A DNA stretch of 64,000 nucleotides, from contig NZ_JAUUTW010000008.1 in NCBI RefSeq assembly GCF_030676415.1, forward strand, positions 62,001 to 126,000, in the 5' to 3' direction. Shown in pieces: positions 20,119-29,021 of this stretch. The position numbers and the translations under genes are program-made. The notes beneath the pieces were generated by a model that did not search any database, was not told the origin of the DNA, and was given only the letters and a program-made list of their open reading frames with translations. Within the stretch, counting starts at the first letter, position 1. Each line of letters starts with the position of its first letter. This DNA comes from Peribacillus frigoritolerans (GTDB taxonomy: Bacteria > Bacillota > Bacilli > Bacillales > DSM-1321).

Positions 20119-21039
20119 ATGATGAAAAAGTGGATAATGATATGTATGGTTTTAGTGCTGGCCATAGGGGGAGGCATTTGTTTTTTCATGAAGGGAAATG
20201 CAGAGCCTGTTGTTGCAAAGTCAGTGACGGCTACAGTTGAAAAGGGAGATCTTGAAGTTCAAATTAGCGGTTCCGGATCGGTCGCCGCAATCAATAGTGA
20301 GGACATCACTTCTTCTGTAACGGGTGAAGTGGATGAAGTCCTTGTGGCGAAGAATGAATTGGTTGAGAAAGGTGATGAACTCATTACCTTCACGGATGGA
20401 AGTGACCCGATAACGGCCCCATTCGATGGTACAGTGACAACATTGGATGCAGAAGAAGGGGATCGTGTATCAAGCAGTGAAGTGTTGACACATGTTACGG
20501 ATTATAAAAAATTGAAAACTACTATAAGTGTTGATGAATTGGATGTTCCAAGTGTTAAAAAGGGACAAACAGTCGAAATAAAAGCCAGTGCTTTTGAAGA
20601 AGAAACGTTCACGGGGGAAGTGACCAGTGTAGCAAAGGAAGGTACATATGAGAATGGGGTTTCTTCATTCGATGTCACTATCAAAATTGACAAACCCGGC
20701 GATATAAAAATTGGGATGTCGACTGAAGTGAGCATTTTGACGAATAGTGTAAAAGATGCTTTATATGTTCCGATTGAAGCCGTCCAAATGGACGGTGAAG
20801 AGAAATATGTGAATATACAACAATCCGGTTCATCTGAAGGAGCTGCCAGTACAAAGACAGCGGTTGAGACTGGGATCAGCAACGATAGGTATATTGAAAT
20901 AACTTCCGGGCTTGAAGAGGGCCAGTATGTTTCCTTGCCCATAACCATCAATGAAAGCTCCACTGGCAGTGGCGGCGATGGAATGAGGGGAGGCCAAGGA
21001 GGCGAAATAAGAATGCAAAGCGGCAAGGGAGGTCAGTAA
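20119..21039 (+). CDS. Efflux pump membrane-fusion subunit (MacA/YknX-like)
   Basis: 306 aa HlyD/MacA-type adaptor. An N-terminal signal anchor (about 5-22) leaves the protein outside the membrane; then a biotinyl-lipoyl-like domain split around a short hairpin (VEKGDELITF... PFDGTVTTLDAEEGD), a beta-barrel domain and a membrane-proximal domain with YVPIEAVQ. The C-terminal 25 residues are Gly/Arg-rich (GGDGMRGGQGGE), like the sensor kinase's external loop. First gene of a three-gene efflux operon; ATG at 20119 or 20122 behind AAAGGAG. Confidence 0.88.
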   Translation: MMKKWIMICMVLVLAIGGGICFFMKGNAEPVVAKSVTATVEKGDLEVQISGSGSVAAINSEDITSSVTGEVDEVLVAKNELVEKGDELITFTDGSDPITAPFDGTVTTLDAEEGDRVSSSEVLTHVTDYKKLKTTISVDELDVPSVKKGQTVEIKASAFEEETFTGEVTSVAKEGTYENGVSSFDVTIKIDKPGDIKIGMSTEVSILTNSVKDALYVPIEAVQMDGEEKYVNIQQSGSSEGAASTKTAVETGISNDRYIEITSGLEEGQYVSLPITINESSTGSGGDGMRGGQGGEIRMQSGKGGQ

Positions 21040-21040
21040 A

Positions 21041-21781
21041 ATGGCGAAACGCATCATAAAAATCAAGAACATGTCTAAATCGTATGAATTAGGCGGTGAA
21101 AAGGTTAAGGCCCTTCAAGATGTCTGTCTTACAATCGATAAAGGCGATTTCATTTCCATCATCGGACCTTCCGGATCAGGGAAATCGACGTTCATGAATA
21201 TGATTGGCTGCCTTGACAAGCCTGACATAGGTGAATATTTTCTTGATGGAAAAGAAGTGGAAAAGATGAAGGATAATGAGTTGGCCGCCATTCGTAATAT
21301 TAAAATAGGATTCATCTTTCAAAATTTCAACCTGTTGGCAAAACTGACAGCGTTGGAGAATGTCGAACTCCCCCTGGTTTATAGGGGGGCAAGCGTGAAG
21401 GAAAGAAGAGAAGTGGCCAATGCGTGCCTTGATATGGTAGGCCTGAGTGACCGGAAGAATCATTTGCCGACCCAACTTTCGGGTGGACAGCAGCAAAGGG
21501 TTGCGATTGCAAGGGCACTTGCCGGTAACCCTCCCGTTTTATTGGCGGATGAGCCGACGGGGGCTCTGGATAGTAAAACGAGTAAAGAAGTGCTGCAGAT
21601 GCTGAAAGAATTGAACGAAAAGGGACAAACAATCATTCTTATAACCCATGACTTGGAAGTGGCAAAAGAAGCAACTCGTGTCGTTCGGATACAGGATGGT
21701 CAGCTATTTGAATACGGAGGTGATTGGATTGAACCTGAGCGAATCAATGAAGATGGCTATACGCAGTATCAAAACCAATAA
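21041..21781 (+). CDS. Efflux ABC transporter ATPase (MacB/YknY-like)
   Basis: 246 aa ABC ATPase of the LolD/MacB type. Walker [10 protein letters not shown] near residue 45, Q-loop FIFQNFNLL, signature [15 protein letters not shown], Walker B VLLADEPTGALD and the switch ITHDLEVA are all intact. Starts one base after the adaptor stop, and its 3' end overlaps the permease start by about 50 bases, so the three products are probably made together. B. subtilis YknXYZ protects against the SdpC toxin; the substrate here is unknown. Confidence 0.93.
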   Translation: MAKRIIKIKNMSKSYELGGEKVKALQDVCLTIDKGDFISIIGPSGSGKSTFMNMIGCLDKPDIGEYFLDGKEVEKMKDNELAAIRNIKIGFIFQNFNLLAKLTALENVELPLVYRGASVKERREVANACLDMVGLSDRKNHLPTQLSGGQQQRVAIARALAGNPPVLLADEPTGALDSKTSKEVLQMLKELNEKGQTIILITHDLEVAKEATRVVRIQDGQLFEYGGDWIEPERINEDGYTQYQNQ

Positions 21782-22898
21782 AATCAGAGCATTTTTAACC
21801 ATGCTTGGGATCATAATTGGAGTTGCCTCCGTAATCGTTCTGGTTTCAATCGGGCAGGGTTCCTCACAGTCCGTTCAGGATGAGATCAATAGCCTGGGAA
21901 CGAACCTGATAACGGTAAGTGTCACGGATACCGACTCCTTGGAGCTGACGGATGATATAATTGGACAGTTTAAAGAGCTGAATGGGATATCGGAAGTGGC
22001 GCCTGTGGTTACCGGACGCGTTTATGCAAAAAACGGAGAAGCTGCGGCACAGGTTTCAATGACCGGTGCAACTTCATCCTACTTATCAGTTAGGGATCTG
22101 GAGCTCAGTCAAGGCCGGTTTTTGACCGATATGGAAACAGAATTACGCTCCAAGGTTGTTGTCCTGGGGTCAGATACAGCCAACACGCTTTTTGAAAATC
22201 AAAAAGCGGTGGATCAGAACCTTCTTATCGGCGGTGTTTCCTATCGCGTGATTGGTGTCCTGAAATCAGTAGGCACCTTCATGGGATCGAGCGGGGATGA
22301 TGTAATCATTGCACCAATCACCACTGCCGAAAGGGCTACAGGCAGCATGACAATCGGAACCGTCTATTTAAAAGCGGAGAACGAGAATATCATAGATAGG
22401 GCGATGTACCAGGTACAAGATACGATGACCACATCATTCCCAGAACAGAGTGATAACTATTCGGTGTCCAATCAAGAAGATCTGATGGATACAATGAGCA
22501 CTGTGTCGGATACGTTCACACTCATGCTTGGCGGTATTGCCAGTATTTCGTTACTTGTAGGCGGAATTGGAATCATGAATATCATGTTGGTATCCGTCTC
22601 AGAGAGGACGAAGGAAATCGGGATCAGAAAGGCAATCGGGGCAAATCGGAAGTCGATTCTTCTTCAGTTTTTGATTGAAGCGATGGTCCTGAGCTGCTTA
22701 GGGGGATTGTTGGGAGTTGCAATTGGATTGGGAATCGCAAAAATGATTTCAGTTTTTTCAAGTTTAACGATTAGTTATTCATGGTCGGTGACACTGTTTG
22801 CCTTCTTATTCTCCATTTTAATCGGGATAATGTTTGGCGTATTTCCTGCCAATAAGGCATCCAGGTTAAATCCAATCCAAGCACTGCGTCACGAATGA
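21729..22898 (+). CDS. Efflux ABC transporter permease (MacB/YknZ-like)
   Basis: 389 aa. One N-terminal helix (IRAFLTMLGIIIGVASVIVL), a large extracellular MacB_PCD domain (about 45-255), then three helices of the FtsX domain with RTKEIGIRKAIGA, the classical coupling motif. I place the start at TTG 21729, eight bases after a perfect GGAGG; the frame is open back to 21648, but that part duplicates ATPase-coding sequence and has no ribosome site. Confidence 0.9.
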   Translation: MNLSESMKMAIRSIKTNKIRAFLTMLGIIIGVASVIVLVSIGQGSSQSVQDEINSLGTNLITVSVTDTDSLELTDDIIGQFKELNGISEVAPVVTGRVYAKNGEAAAQVSMTGATSSYLSVRDLELSQGRFLTDMETELRSKVVVLGSDTANTLFENQKAVDQNLLIGGVSYRVIGVLKSVGTFMGSSGDDVIIAPITTAERATGSMTIGTVYLKAENENIIDRAMYQVQDTMTTSFPEQSDNYSVSNQEDLMDTMSTVSDTFTLMLGGIASISLLVGGIGIMNIMLVSVSERTKEIGIRKAIGANRKSILLQFLIEAMVLSCLGGLLGVAIGLGIAKMISVFSSLTISYSWSVTLFAFLFSILIGIMFGVFPANKASRLNPIQALRHE

Positions 22899-22911
22899 AC
22901 ATTCAATTTGG

Positions 22912-22946
22912 AAGAAAGCAGGCGATTAAAAGCCCGCTTTCTTTTG
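22912..22946 (+). terminator. Terminator of the efflux operon
   Basis: AAGAAAGCAGG/CCCGCTTTCTT stem with T-rich tail, separating the pump operon from the two-component genes. Confidence 0.85.
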
Positions 22947-23006
22947 CATATAAAAAAGGATAAAATCAACATATATCAGAATTGAGGCGGTTGGGAGGTA
23001 CCCTGC

Positions 23007-23678
23007 ATGAAGGTTTTGGTGGTAGAAGATAATGCTTCATTATTAGAATCGATCCGACAAATTTTGACGGATGAATATGAAGTGGATACAGCGGATAATG
23101 GGGAAGATGGGCTATTCATGGCTCAGCAAAGTATATACGATATCATCATTTTGGATGTAATGCTTCCGGGAATCGATGGATTTGAAATCGTACGGAAAAT
23201 CAGGGAAGCAAAAATAGATACAAGTGTCTTGTTTTTGACGGCAAAAGATGCACTTGAGGATCGTGTCAGAGGATTGGAAATGGGCGGCGATGATTATTTA
23301 ATTAAGCCGTTTCAGGCACCGGAACTTAAGGCCAGGATTCGTGCCCTGCTTCGAAGGAGCGGCATTATATCGCTTGAGCAGCATGTGAAATACCGTGATA
23401 TTGAACTGTTGGAAAAAGAAAAGGATATTATGGTTGATGGAAAGGTCATTAAAATGACCTTGAAACAGTTTGAATTACTGGAATACCTCATTCAAAATAA
23501 TGGGAAAATATTGACCCGTGAGCAGATTTTCGACCGCATTTGGGGGTTTGATTCCGATACGACGATTGCCATTGTGGAAGTGTTCATCCATCACCTTCGA
23601 AAGAAATTGGAACCTTTCAATTATCATAAAGATATTCAAACCGTTCGCGGTATTGGTTATATGCTAAAACAACCGTAA
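23007..23678 (+). CDS. OmpR-family response regulator
   Basis: 223 aa: receiver domain (1-120) with the acidic pocket E7/D8, phosphoacceptor Asp50 in LDVMLPG and Lys about 100, then an OmpR-type winged helix (130-223) with TREQIFDRIWG and VRGIGYML. ATG behind TTGGGAGGTA. The kinase starts 10 bases later. Expected to bind paired direct repeats; the TTAAG repeats at 20055 and 24984 flanking this locus are the obvious candidates. Confidence 0.93.
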   Translation: MKVLVVEDNASLLESIRQILTDEYEVDTADNGEDGLFMAQQSIYDIIILDVMLPGIDGFEIVRKIREAKIDTSVLFLTAKDALEDRVRGLEMGGDDYLIKPFQAPELKARIRALLRRSGIISLEQHVKYRDIELLEKEKDIMVDGKVIKMTLKQFELLEYLIQNNGKILTREQIFDRIWGFDSDTTIAIVEVFIHHLRKKLEPFNYHKDIQTVRGIGYMLKQP

Positions 23679-23688
23679 GGGGATCATT

Positions 23689-24927
23689 ATGTTCCAAAAA
23701 ACACGGCTTCAACTAACATTATTGAATTCTATCGTCTTTATTGTCTTAATAGCCATATTAAGCAGAACGATTTATTTCTATACGGAAAATCAGATCTATA
23801 GGGATGTCAATGATTCACTTGAACAGGATTACAGGGATTTCAATAATGGAGGCATGCGAGGCGGACGTCCGCAAGGTGAGGTTCTCTTAGGACCGGGACC
23901 GAGTGTCATCGTTTGGGGACCTGATGATACGATCATTGAGCCAAGACTGAGTGTAGACAATTTTATTAAGGTTAACGAATCGGAATTTTACCCTGAAAGA
24001 TTTGATGAAATTGAAGAAATATCGGTAAATGGGCCGACGTATCGTGCCCTTTCCACCAAGGTCGATACGGAGTATGGAGAGATGACCGTACAATTCATCA
24101 GGAATGTGGATACAGAAAAGGAAATGCTCGATCGCTTGCTGCTCATATTGTTTGTTGGTGGAGGAATTGGAAGTCTAGTGGCGATAGGTGCAGGCTATCT
24201 TCTGGCAGGACGGGCCCTGATTCCAATCAAGAAATCGTGGGATCAGCAGCAGCAGTTTGTCTCGGATGCTTCGCATGAAATTCGAACGCCGCTTGCTGTC
24301 ATTCAATCGCGGGCTGATTTGCTATTTCAATCACCGAACGCGACAATCGAGGAAAAAGCCGTTGATATATCCATCATTTCGAAAGAAGTCCGGCGATTGA
24401 ATAAGCTGGTTAACGGACTTTTAACCTTGACCAGAACGGATTCGAATCAAATAGAGGTTAAGAAATCGAATTTTTTCCTTGATGACTTACTTATGGATAT
24501 CGTGGAACAGTATACGGATATAGCTTCTTTTCAAGAGAAATCAATCATTAGCCATGCTCCCGAACAGGTGGTGTTTCATGGGGATAAAGAGAGAATTCAT
24601 CAGCTATTGGTGATCTTGGTGGATAATGCCATGAAATTCACCGAGGAAGGCGGGGAGATTTCCCTATCCTGCATAAAGAATGCTTCATCCATCATTCTTA
24701 CTGTAGAGGATAATGGAAAAGGCATTCCGCAGGAAGAACTCCCCTTGATTTTTAACCGTTTTTATCAAGTGGAGCAATCCCGTTCGGCAAATGAAGGATC
24801 CGGCTTAGGTCTATCCATAGCCAAATGGATTGTAAACACACATCAAGGGAACATCAAGGTTACAAGTGAACAGAATGAACGCACCCGTTTTGAAATCACT
24901 TTTCCGAGAAATCACAGGAAAAATTAA
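23689..24927 (+). CDS. Sensor histidine kinase
   Basis: 412 aa. Transmembrane helices at about 10-28 and 150-172 enclose an extracellular sensor loop of about 120 residues containing an unusual GGMRGGRPQG segment near 54-63. HisKA box DASHEIRTP with His196; HATPase domain with N (VDNAMKFT), G1 (DNGKGIP) and G2 (GSGLGLSIAK) boxes intact. Autophosphorylates and donates phosphate to the preceding regulator. The signal is unknown; the adjacent pump suggests an envelope-active compound or toxin. Confidence 0.93.
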   Translation: MFQKTRLQLTLLNSIVFIVLIAILSRTIYFYTENQIYRDVNDSLEQDYRDFNNGGMRGGRPQGEVLLGPGPSVIVWGPDDTIIEPRLSVDNFIKVNESEFYPERFDEIEEISVNGPTYRALSTKVDTEYGEMTVQFIRNVDTEKEMLDRLLLILFVGGGIGSLVAIGAGYLLAGRALIPIKKSWDQQQQFVSDASHEIRTPLAVIQSRADLLFQSPNATIEEKAVDISIISKEVRRLNKLVNGLLTLTRTDSNQIEVKKSNFFLDDLLMDIVEQYTDIASFQEKSIISHAPEQVVFHGDKERIHQLLVILVDNAMKFTEEGGEISLSCIKNASSIILTVEDNGKGIPQEELPLIFNRFYQVEQSRSANEGSGLGLSIAKWIVNTHQGNIKVTSEQNERTRFEITFPRNHRKN

Positions 24928-24953
24928 TCCACCTTTAGATGCCACCCAATAGT

Positions 24954-25008
24954 AAAAAGACCCTTACTTTTTTTCCTTGTTGCTTAAGGAAAAATTAAGG
25001 GTCTTTTT
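24954..25008 (+). terminator. Terminator of the two-component operon
   Basis: Long hairpin: AAAAAGACCCTTA/TAAGGGTCTTTTT outer stem, with further pairing between CCTT and AAGG runs inside. Its 3' arm overlaps the operator at 24984-24999. Confidence 0.85.
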
Positions 25009-25015
25009 AGATAAT
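24984..25015 (+). promoter_or_regulatory. Second copy of the response-regulator operator
   Basis: TTAAGGAAAAATTAAG (24984-24999) differs in one base from the element at 20055 and is again followed after exactly 10 bases by a -10 (GATAAT, 25010-25015). It precedes the small membrane protein gene. Confidence 0.7.
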
Positions 25016-25051
25016 CATCTTATGAATACACTTATTTTCGGAGGGAAATCA

Positions 25052-25516
25052 TTGATGAAAAGACTTGGTAAGTTACACTTTTTGGTTGGAATATTGGCTT
25101 CGGTCCTTTTAATGGCCCATGCAGTCATCGGGATCATGATGTATGTGGATGGCAGCGGCAAGGAACCCATGAATCGACAGGCGATGATGGGTCAGCCTGC
25201 CGACCGCAACACAACAGAATCGGATGATACGGAAGAATCGGCTACTGGCAGTACGGGGACCGATGATTCAACTGCGGAAATGGCAGCTAATGATACGCAG
25301 GGCAATATGGGGACAACTCCCCAAGGCGGGACCATTGGTTCTGGAACTCCAGGAGAGATGCCAAGCGGTGGCGGTTTCCAAGGCAGAGACTCTTTTGCAG
25401 GGAAATTCATGGACTTTTATCAAGGGGCAGGTGGCTTGGCTGCATCCATCATCATCTTTGTAATTGGAGGCGCTGGATTAGTGACATCGGTGATATCCAG
25501 AAAAACAGCAGCCTAA
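25052..25516 (+). CDS. Membrane protein with Gly/Thr/Ser-rich linker
   Basis: About 154 aa; TTG at 25052 or ATG at 25055 behind CGGAGGGAAATC. The frame is open further upstream, but that stretch is the preceding terminator. Hydrophobic helix near 8-28, then some 90 residues of low complexity rich in T, S, G, D, E and M, then GGGFQGRDSFAG and a second helix near 130-150. The ends should sit in the membrane with the linker outside. Family not recognised. Proximity to the two-component system and the shared operator suggest a target or accessory of the efflux response. Confidence 0.7.
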   Translation: MMKRLGKLHFLVGILASVLLMAHAVIGIMMYVDGSGKEPMNRQAMMGQPADRNTTESDDTEESATGSTGTDDSTAEMAANDTQGNMGTTPQGGTIGSGTPGEMPSGGGFQGRDSFAGKFMDFYQGAGGLAASIIIFVIGGAGLVTSVISRKTAA

Positions 25517-25541
25517 AAAGTCGATACTATTTCGAGGTAGG

Positions 25542-25576
25542 AGAAGGTTCCTTTTGAAGGGGAGCCTTCTTTTTTA
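25542..25576 (+). terminator. Terminator
   Basis: AGAAGGTTCC/GGGGAGCCTTCT imperfect stem and T7 after the small membrane protein gene. Confidence 0.85.
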
Positions 25577-25630
25577 ATTCATGAAACCCATTATTGCCAC
25601 TAATTGTTATTTTAAAAAGGGAAATAATAA

Positions 25631-25659
25631 TTGCACTTAAAAAAATATTAGTTTAATAT
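25631..25659 (+). promoter_or_regulatory. SigA-type promoter of nupC
   Basis: TTGCAC and TAATAT with a 17-base spacer, about 125 bases upstream of nupC. Confidence 0.7.
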
Positions 25660-25699
25660 AGACTTCTGGAGAGGTACGTACATGTATTTTGGATGAAAG

Positions 25700-25713
25700 A
25701 GAAAACGTTTGCA
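25700..25713 (+). promoter_or_regulatory. Catabolite-responsive element (cre) before nupC
   Basis: AGAAAACGTTTGCA fits the CcpA site pattern WGAAARCGYTWNCW at every position. It starts about 35 bases after the expected transcription start, where CcpA represses by road-block; catabolite control of nucleoside uptake is plausible. Confidence 0.65.
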
Positions 25714-25782
25714 TAAATTTTTTGAGGGTAACCTACTATTAATGCACGATCATTAAATTCACCCTTAGTGGAGGCAGAATAT

Positions 25783-26967
25783 ATGAAATTTCTGATTGCA
25801 ATTTTAGGACTGCTTATTGTTTTTGGACTAGCTTTGTTAGTTAGCAGTGACCGGAAGAAAGTTAAAATTAAACCGATCATCCTCATGGTGGTCATTCAGC
25901 TTATTTTAACTTATTTATTATTAAATACGAAGTTTGGTTTAGTGATCATCAATTCGATTGCCGATGGTTTCGGAAAACTTTTAGAATGGGCAAATGAAGG
26001 GATCACCTTTGTATTTGGCGGGATTGTAAACGAAGGAGCATCGCCCTTCTTTTTAAATGTCCTTCTTCCTATCGTCTTCATCTCAGCATTAATCGGGATT
26101 TTACAGCACTTCAAGATCCTTCCGTTCATCATGAAGTGGATTGGATTCCTTCTAAGTAAGGTGAATGGGATGGGTAAATTGGAATCTTACAATGCGGTTG
26201 CTTCAGCAATAGTGGGCCAATCCGAGGTTTTCATTACTTTGAAAAAGCAACTCGGTGCCATTCCGCCATCCCGGATGTATACGCTTTGTGCATCAGCCAT
26301 GTCAACGGTATCGATGTCGATTGTCGGCGCATATATGACGATGATTGAACCAAAGTACGTTGTGACGGCAATTGTTATTAACATGTTTGGTGGATTTATC
26401 ATCGCATCCATCATCAATCCTTATACCGTAACGGATGCAGAGGATATTCTCCCTGTTGAAGAAGGGGCAGAGAAGCAGTCTTTCTTCGAAATGCTTGGGG
26501 AATATATCATGGATGGATTTAAGGTTGCTATCACTGTTGCAGCGATGTTAATTGGTTTTGTTGCATTAATTGCAGGAATCAACAGCGTATTTGACATGAT
26601 CTTCGGAATCAGCTTCCAAGACATCATGGGGTATATCTTTGCACCGTTTGCCTTTATCATGGGTATACCGATTTCAGAAACCGTGACTGCTGGCGGAATC
26701 ATGGCGACGAAACTGGTAACCAATGAATTCGTTGCCATGCTGAGCTTAGGGGACGCATCAGCAGCCTTGAGCGAAAGGACGATAGGGATCGTTTCGGTTT
26801 TCTTGGTTTCATTCGCTAATTTCTCATCTATTGGAATCATTGCCGGTGCAGTCAAAGGACTTCATGAAAAGCAGGGAAATGTTGTAGCCCGTTTCGGCTT
26901 GAAGCTGTTGTACGGTGCGACTCTTGTCAGCATCCTATCAGCGATCATTGTAAGTGTGATACTTTAA
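25783..26967 (+). CDS. nupC: Nucleoside:proton symporter NupC
   Basis: 394 aa concentrative nucleoside transporter, very similar along its length to B. subtilis NupC (pyrimidine nucleoside uptake). Several membrane helices; the CNT signature region [20 protein letters not shown] (about 127-146) and the SNEFVAM-like TNEFVAML segment near 310 are intact. ATG at 25783 behind GTGGAGGC; the frame is open five codons further. Monocistronic between its promoter and terminator. Confidence 0.94.
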   Translation: MKFLIAILGLLIVFGLALLVSSDRKKVKIKPIILMVVIQLILTYLLLNTKFGLVIINSIADGFGKLLEWANEGITFVFGGIVNEGASPFFLNVLLPIVFISALIGILQHFKILPFIMKWIGFLLSKVNGMGKLESYNAVASAIVGQSEVFITLKKQLGAIPPSRMYTLCASAMSTVSMSIVGAYMTMIEPKYVVTAIVINMFGGFIIASIINPYTVTDAEDILPVEEGAEKQSFFEMLGEYIMDGFKVAITVAAMLIGFVALIAGINSVFDMIFGISFQDIMGYIFAPFAFIMGIPISETVTAGGIMATKLVTNEFVAMLSLGDASAALSERTIGIVSVFLVSFANFSSIGIIAGAVKGLHEKQGNVVARFGLKLLYGATLVSILSAIIVSVIL

Positions 26968-26983
26968 TTAGCGGATCTAACAC

Positions 26984-27020
26984 AAAAGGGCACTTGGGTT
27001 TATTCCTAAGTGCCTCTTTT
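26984..27020 (+). terminator. Terminator of nupC
   Basis: GGGCACTTGGG/CCTAAGTGCC stem with TCTTTTAT tail. Confidence 0.85.
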
Positions 27021-27121
27021 ATATTTACACAGCAAATATAGAAAACAAGTTTTGAATTTGAAGGTGTTTGGCTTGCTGGTATATAATACATAAAATGACA
27101 GACGTGAAAGGGAGTTTTAGG

Positions 27122-28081
27122 ATGACGATGGATGGAAAAGAAACGGCTATCTTTGCAGGAGGCTGCTTTTGGTGCATGGTTGCTCCCTTTGATGAAATGG
27201 ATGGTATTATTTCAGTGACATCAGGTTATACAGGCGGGAAATTTGCCGCGCCTAGTTATAAACAAGTGATTACCGGTTCGACTGATCATGTTGAGGCGGT
27301 TCAAGTGGTATTCGATCCATCAATCATTTCCTATAAAACGTTGTTAGAGATATTCTGGCGCCAAATCGATCCTACGGATAACGATGGACAGTTCTCGGAT
27401 AGGGGAAAGCAATACAAGGCAGCCATTTTCTATCTTAATGAACGTCAGAAACAGGAGGCAGAACAATCGAAGGAAGATTTAATGATGAGCGGGCGGTTTA
27501 AGAAACCTATTGTTACGGGTATTCTACCCTCGGGGAAATTTTACGAGGCTGAGGAATATCATCAAGAATTCTATCGAAAAAATCAATTTCGCTATGCATT
27601 GTATCGTAAAGGCTCAGGACGGGATGCTTTCATTAAAGAAAATTGGCCTAAGGATAATGCACACCTTAGAAAGACCTTAACGGATAGTCAGTTTCATGTA
27701 ACCCAGGAAAATGGCACGGAGCCGCCTTTCGATAATGCTTATTGGGATCACTTTGAAGAAGGCATCTATGTGGATGTCGTTTCTGGGGAGCCCCTATTCA
27801 GTTCGCGGGATAAGTATGATAGCGGTTGTGGGTGGCCAAGTTTCACGAAGCCCATCATGTCGGCAAGTGTCAATGAAAAAATGGATCTCAGCCACCGAAT
27901 GACCCGGACCGAGGTGCGCAGCAGGGACGCCGATTCACACCTTGGACATGTTTTTCCTGATGGCCCAAGTCCTAAAGGCACGAGATATTGCATAAACTCT
28001 TCTGCCCTTCGATTCATTCCTAGAAATGAAATGGAGAAAGAGGGATATGGAGACTTATTATTACTTTTTAAAATGAAATAA
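27122..28081 (+). CDS. msrAB: Bifunctional methionine sulfoxide reductase MsrA-MsrB
   Basis: Repairs both S- and R-methionine sulfoxide in oxidised proteins. 319 aa from ATG 27122 (behind GGGAGTTTTAGG). The MsrA domain (1-155) has the catalytic GGCFWC with Cys15; the MsrB domain (about 170-319) has [19 protein letters not shown] and the catalytic Cys in RYCINS. The CXXC zinc pairs of many MsrB proteins are not visible, so this is a zinc-free type. No signal peptide: cytoplasmic. RsbRD-like gene follows after 22 bases. Confidence 0.94.
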   Translation: MTMDGKETAIFAGGCFWCMVAPFDEMDGIISVTSGYTGGKFAAPSYKQVITGSTDHVEAVQVVFDPSIISYKTLLEIFWRQIDPTDNDGQFSDRGKQYKAAIFYLNERQKQEAEQSKEDLMMSGRFKKPIVTGILPSGKFYEAEEYHQEFYRKNQFRYALYRKGSGRDAFIKENWPKDNAHLRKTLTDSQFHVTQENGTEPPFDNAYWDHFEEGIYVDVVSGEPLFSSRDKYDSGCGWPSFTKPIMSASVNEKMDLSHRMTRTEVRSRDADSHLGHVFPDGPSPKGTRYCINSSALRFIPRNEMEKEGYGDLLLLFKMK

Positions 28082-28103
28082 CTAGTGAGATAGGGGAACA
28101 CAA

Positions 28104-28958
28104 ATGGATAAAATAGATGAAAAGTTATATGGATATATCCTTGATAATTCATCCAAGATTACGGAAAACTGGCTGGCTTTAAGGGAAAAGCAGTCTGGAT
28201 CCATTTATTCAATGGACTCTAATGAGAAAATCGAAAAGCTTCTTAGAGAACAGAATACATTGACCATCAAGACAGTGACAAGTGCTTTACTTGAAGATAA
28301 AACTGCTTTTATTGACACGATGGAGCAATGGGCCACACTTGTCGCGAAAAGCCGGGTTGAATCGGACACCCCCATTTACGAAGTGTTGGAAGCGCTTAAT
28401 AAGGTTCGGGAAACATATTGGGCCTTTATCACTGATTATATGCTCAAGGATACGGGAATAACGAAGGAGACAATCATCCGGTGGAGCCGGCTTATTAATG
28501 GTGCCTTCGATCAATTGAACCGTGAGTTCACTGAGCAGTATTACCTTTTGACAAAAGAACGTTTACTAGCTCAACAGGACCTGATTAATGAACTGGGCGC
28601 ACCTGTCATTCCCATTGTTGATGCCATTGCTGTATTGCCGATAATCGGTGAAATCGATACCTATCGGGCAAAGGAAATTTTGAATGCGACTCCAAGCAAA
28701 TGCATTAGCAAAAATGTCACTCACTTATTCATCGATTTATCGGGAGTCTCCCTTTTAGATACGATGGTTGCCCAACAGATCTATCAATTGATAGGTACCC
28801 TGAACCTGTTAGGCATTCAATCGACCATTTCCGGGATTCGTCCTGAAGTGGCCCAGACATCGATTCAGTTAGGTCTTGATTTTAGTCAGGTTTCGACACA
28901 TAGTACTCTTAAACAGGCCCTTTTCAAGCAAGGGATCAAACTTTACGAGAAAAAGTGA
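28104..28958 (+). CDS. rsbRD: RsbR-family stressosome protein (RsbRD/YqhA-like)
   Basis: 284 aa: a non-haem globin-like N-terminal sensor half (1-150) and a STAS domain (about 165-275) with LPIIGEIDTYRAKEIL and LLDTMVAQQIYQ. These proteins build the stressosome with RsbS and RsbT and tune SigB activation. The Thr of DTMVA (phosphosite equivalent to T205 of RsbRA) is kept, but the earlier site reads ELGAPVIPI, with Ala where RsbRA has Thr171. Same strand as msrAB and 22 bases after it, so an oxidative-stress operon is possible. Which paralogue it is remains somewhat uncertain. Confidence 0.85.
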   Translation: MDKIDEKLYGYILDNSSKITENWLALREKQSGSIYSMDSNEKIEKLLREQNTLTIKTVTSALLEDKTAFIDTMEQWATLVAKSRVESDTPIYEVLEALNKVRETYWAFITDYMLKDTGITKETIIRWSRLINGAFDQLNREFTEQYYLLTKERLLAQQDLINELGAPVIPIVDAIAVLPIIGEIDTYRAKEILNATPSKCISKNVTHLFIDLSGVSLLDTMVAQQIYQLIGTLNLLGIQSTISGIRPEVAQTSIQLGLDFSQVSTHSTLKQALFKQGIKLYEKK

Positions 28959-28977
28959 TATAAGGGTGCAGAGAATG

Positions 28978-29013
28978 AAAAAGAACCAGATCCGCTAGGA
29001 ATCTGGTTCTTTT
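28978..29013. terminator. Bidirectional terminator
   Basis: AAAAGAACCAGAT/ATCTGGTTCTTTT with a 9-base loop, T-rich on both strands, between rsbRD-like and glnS. Confidence 0.93.
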
Positions 29014-29021
29014 CCGTGATT

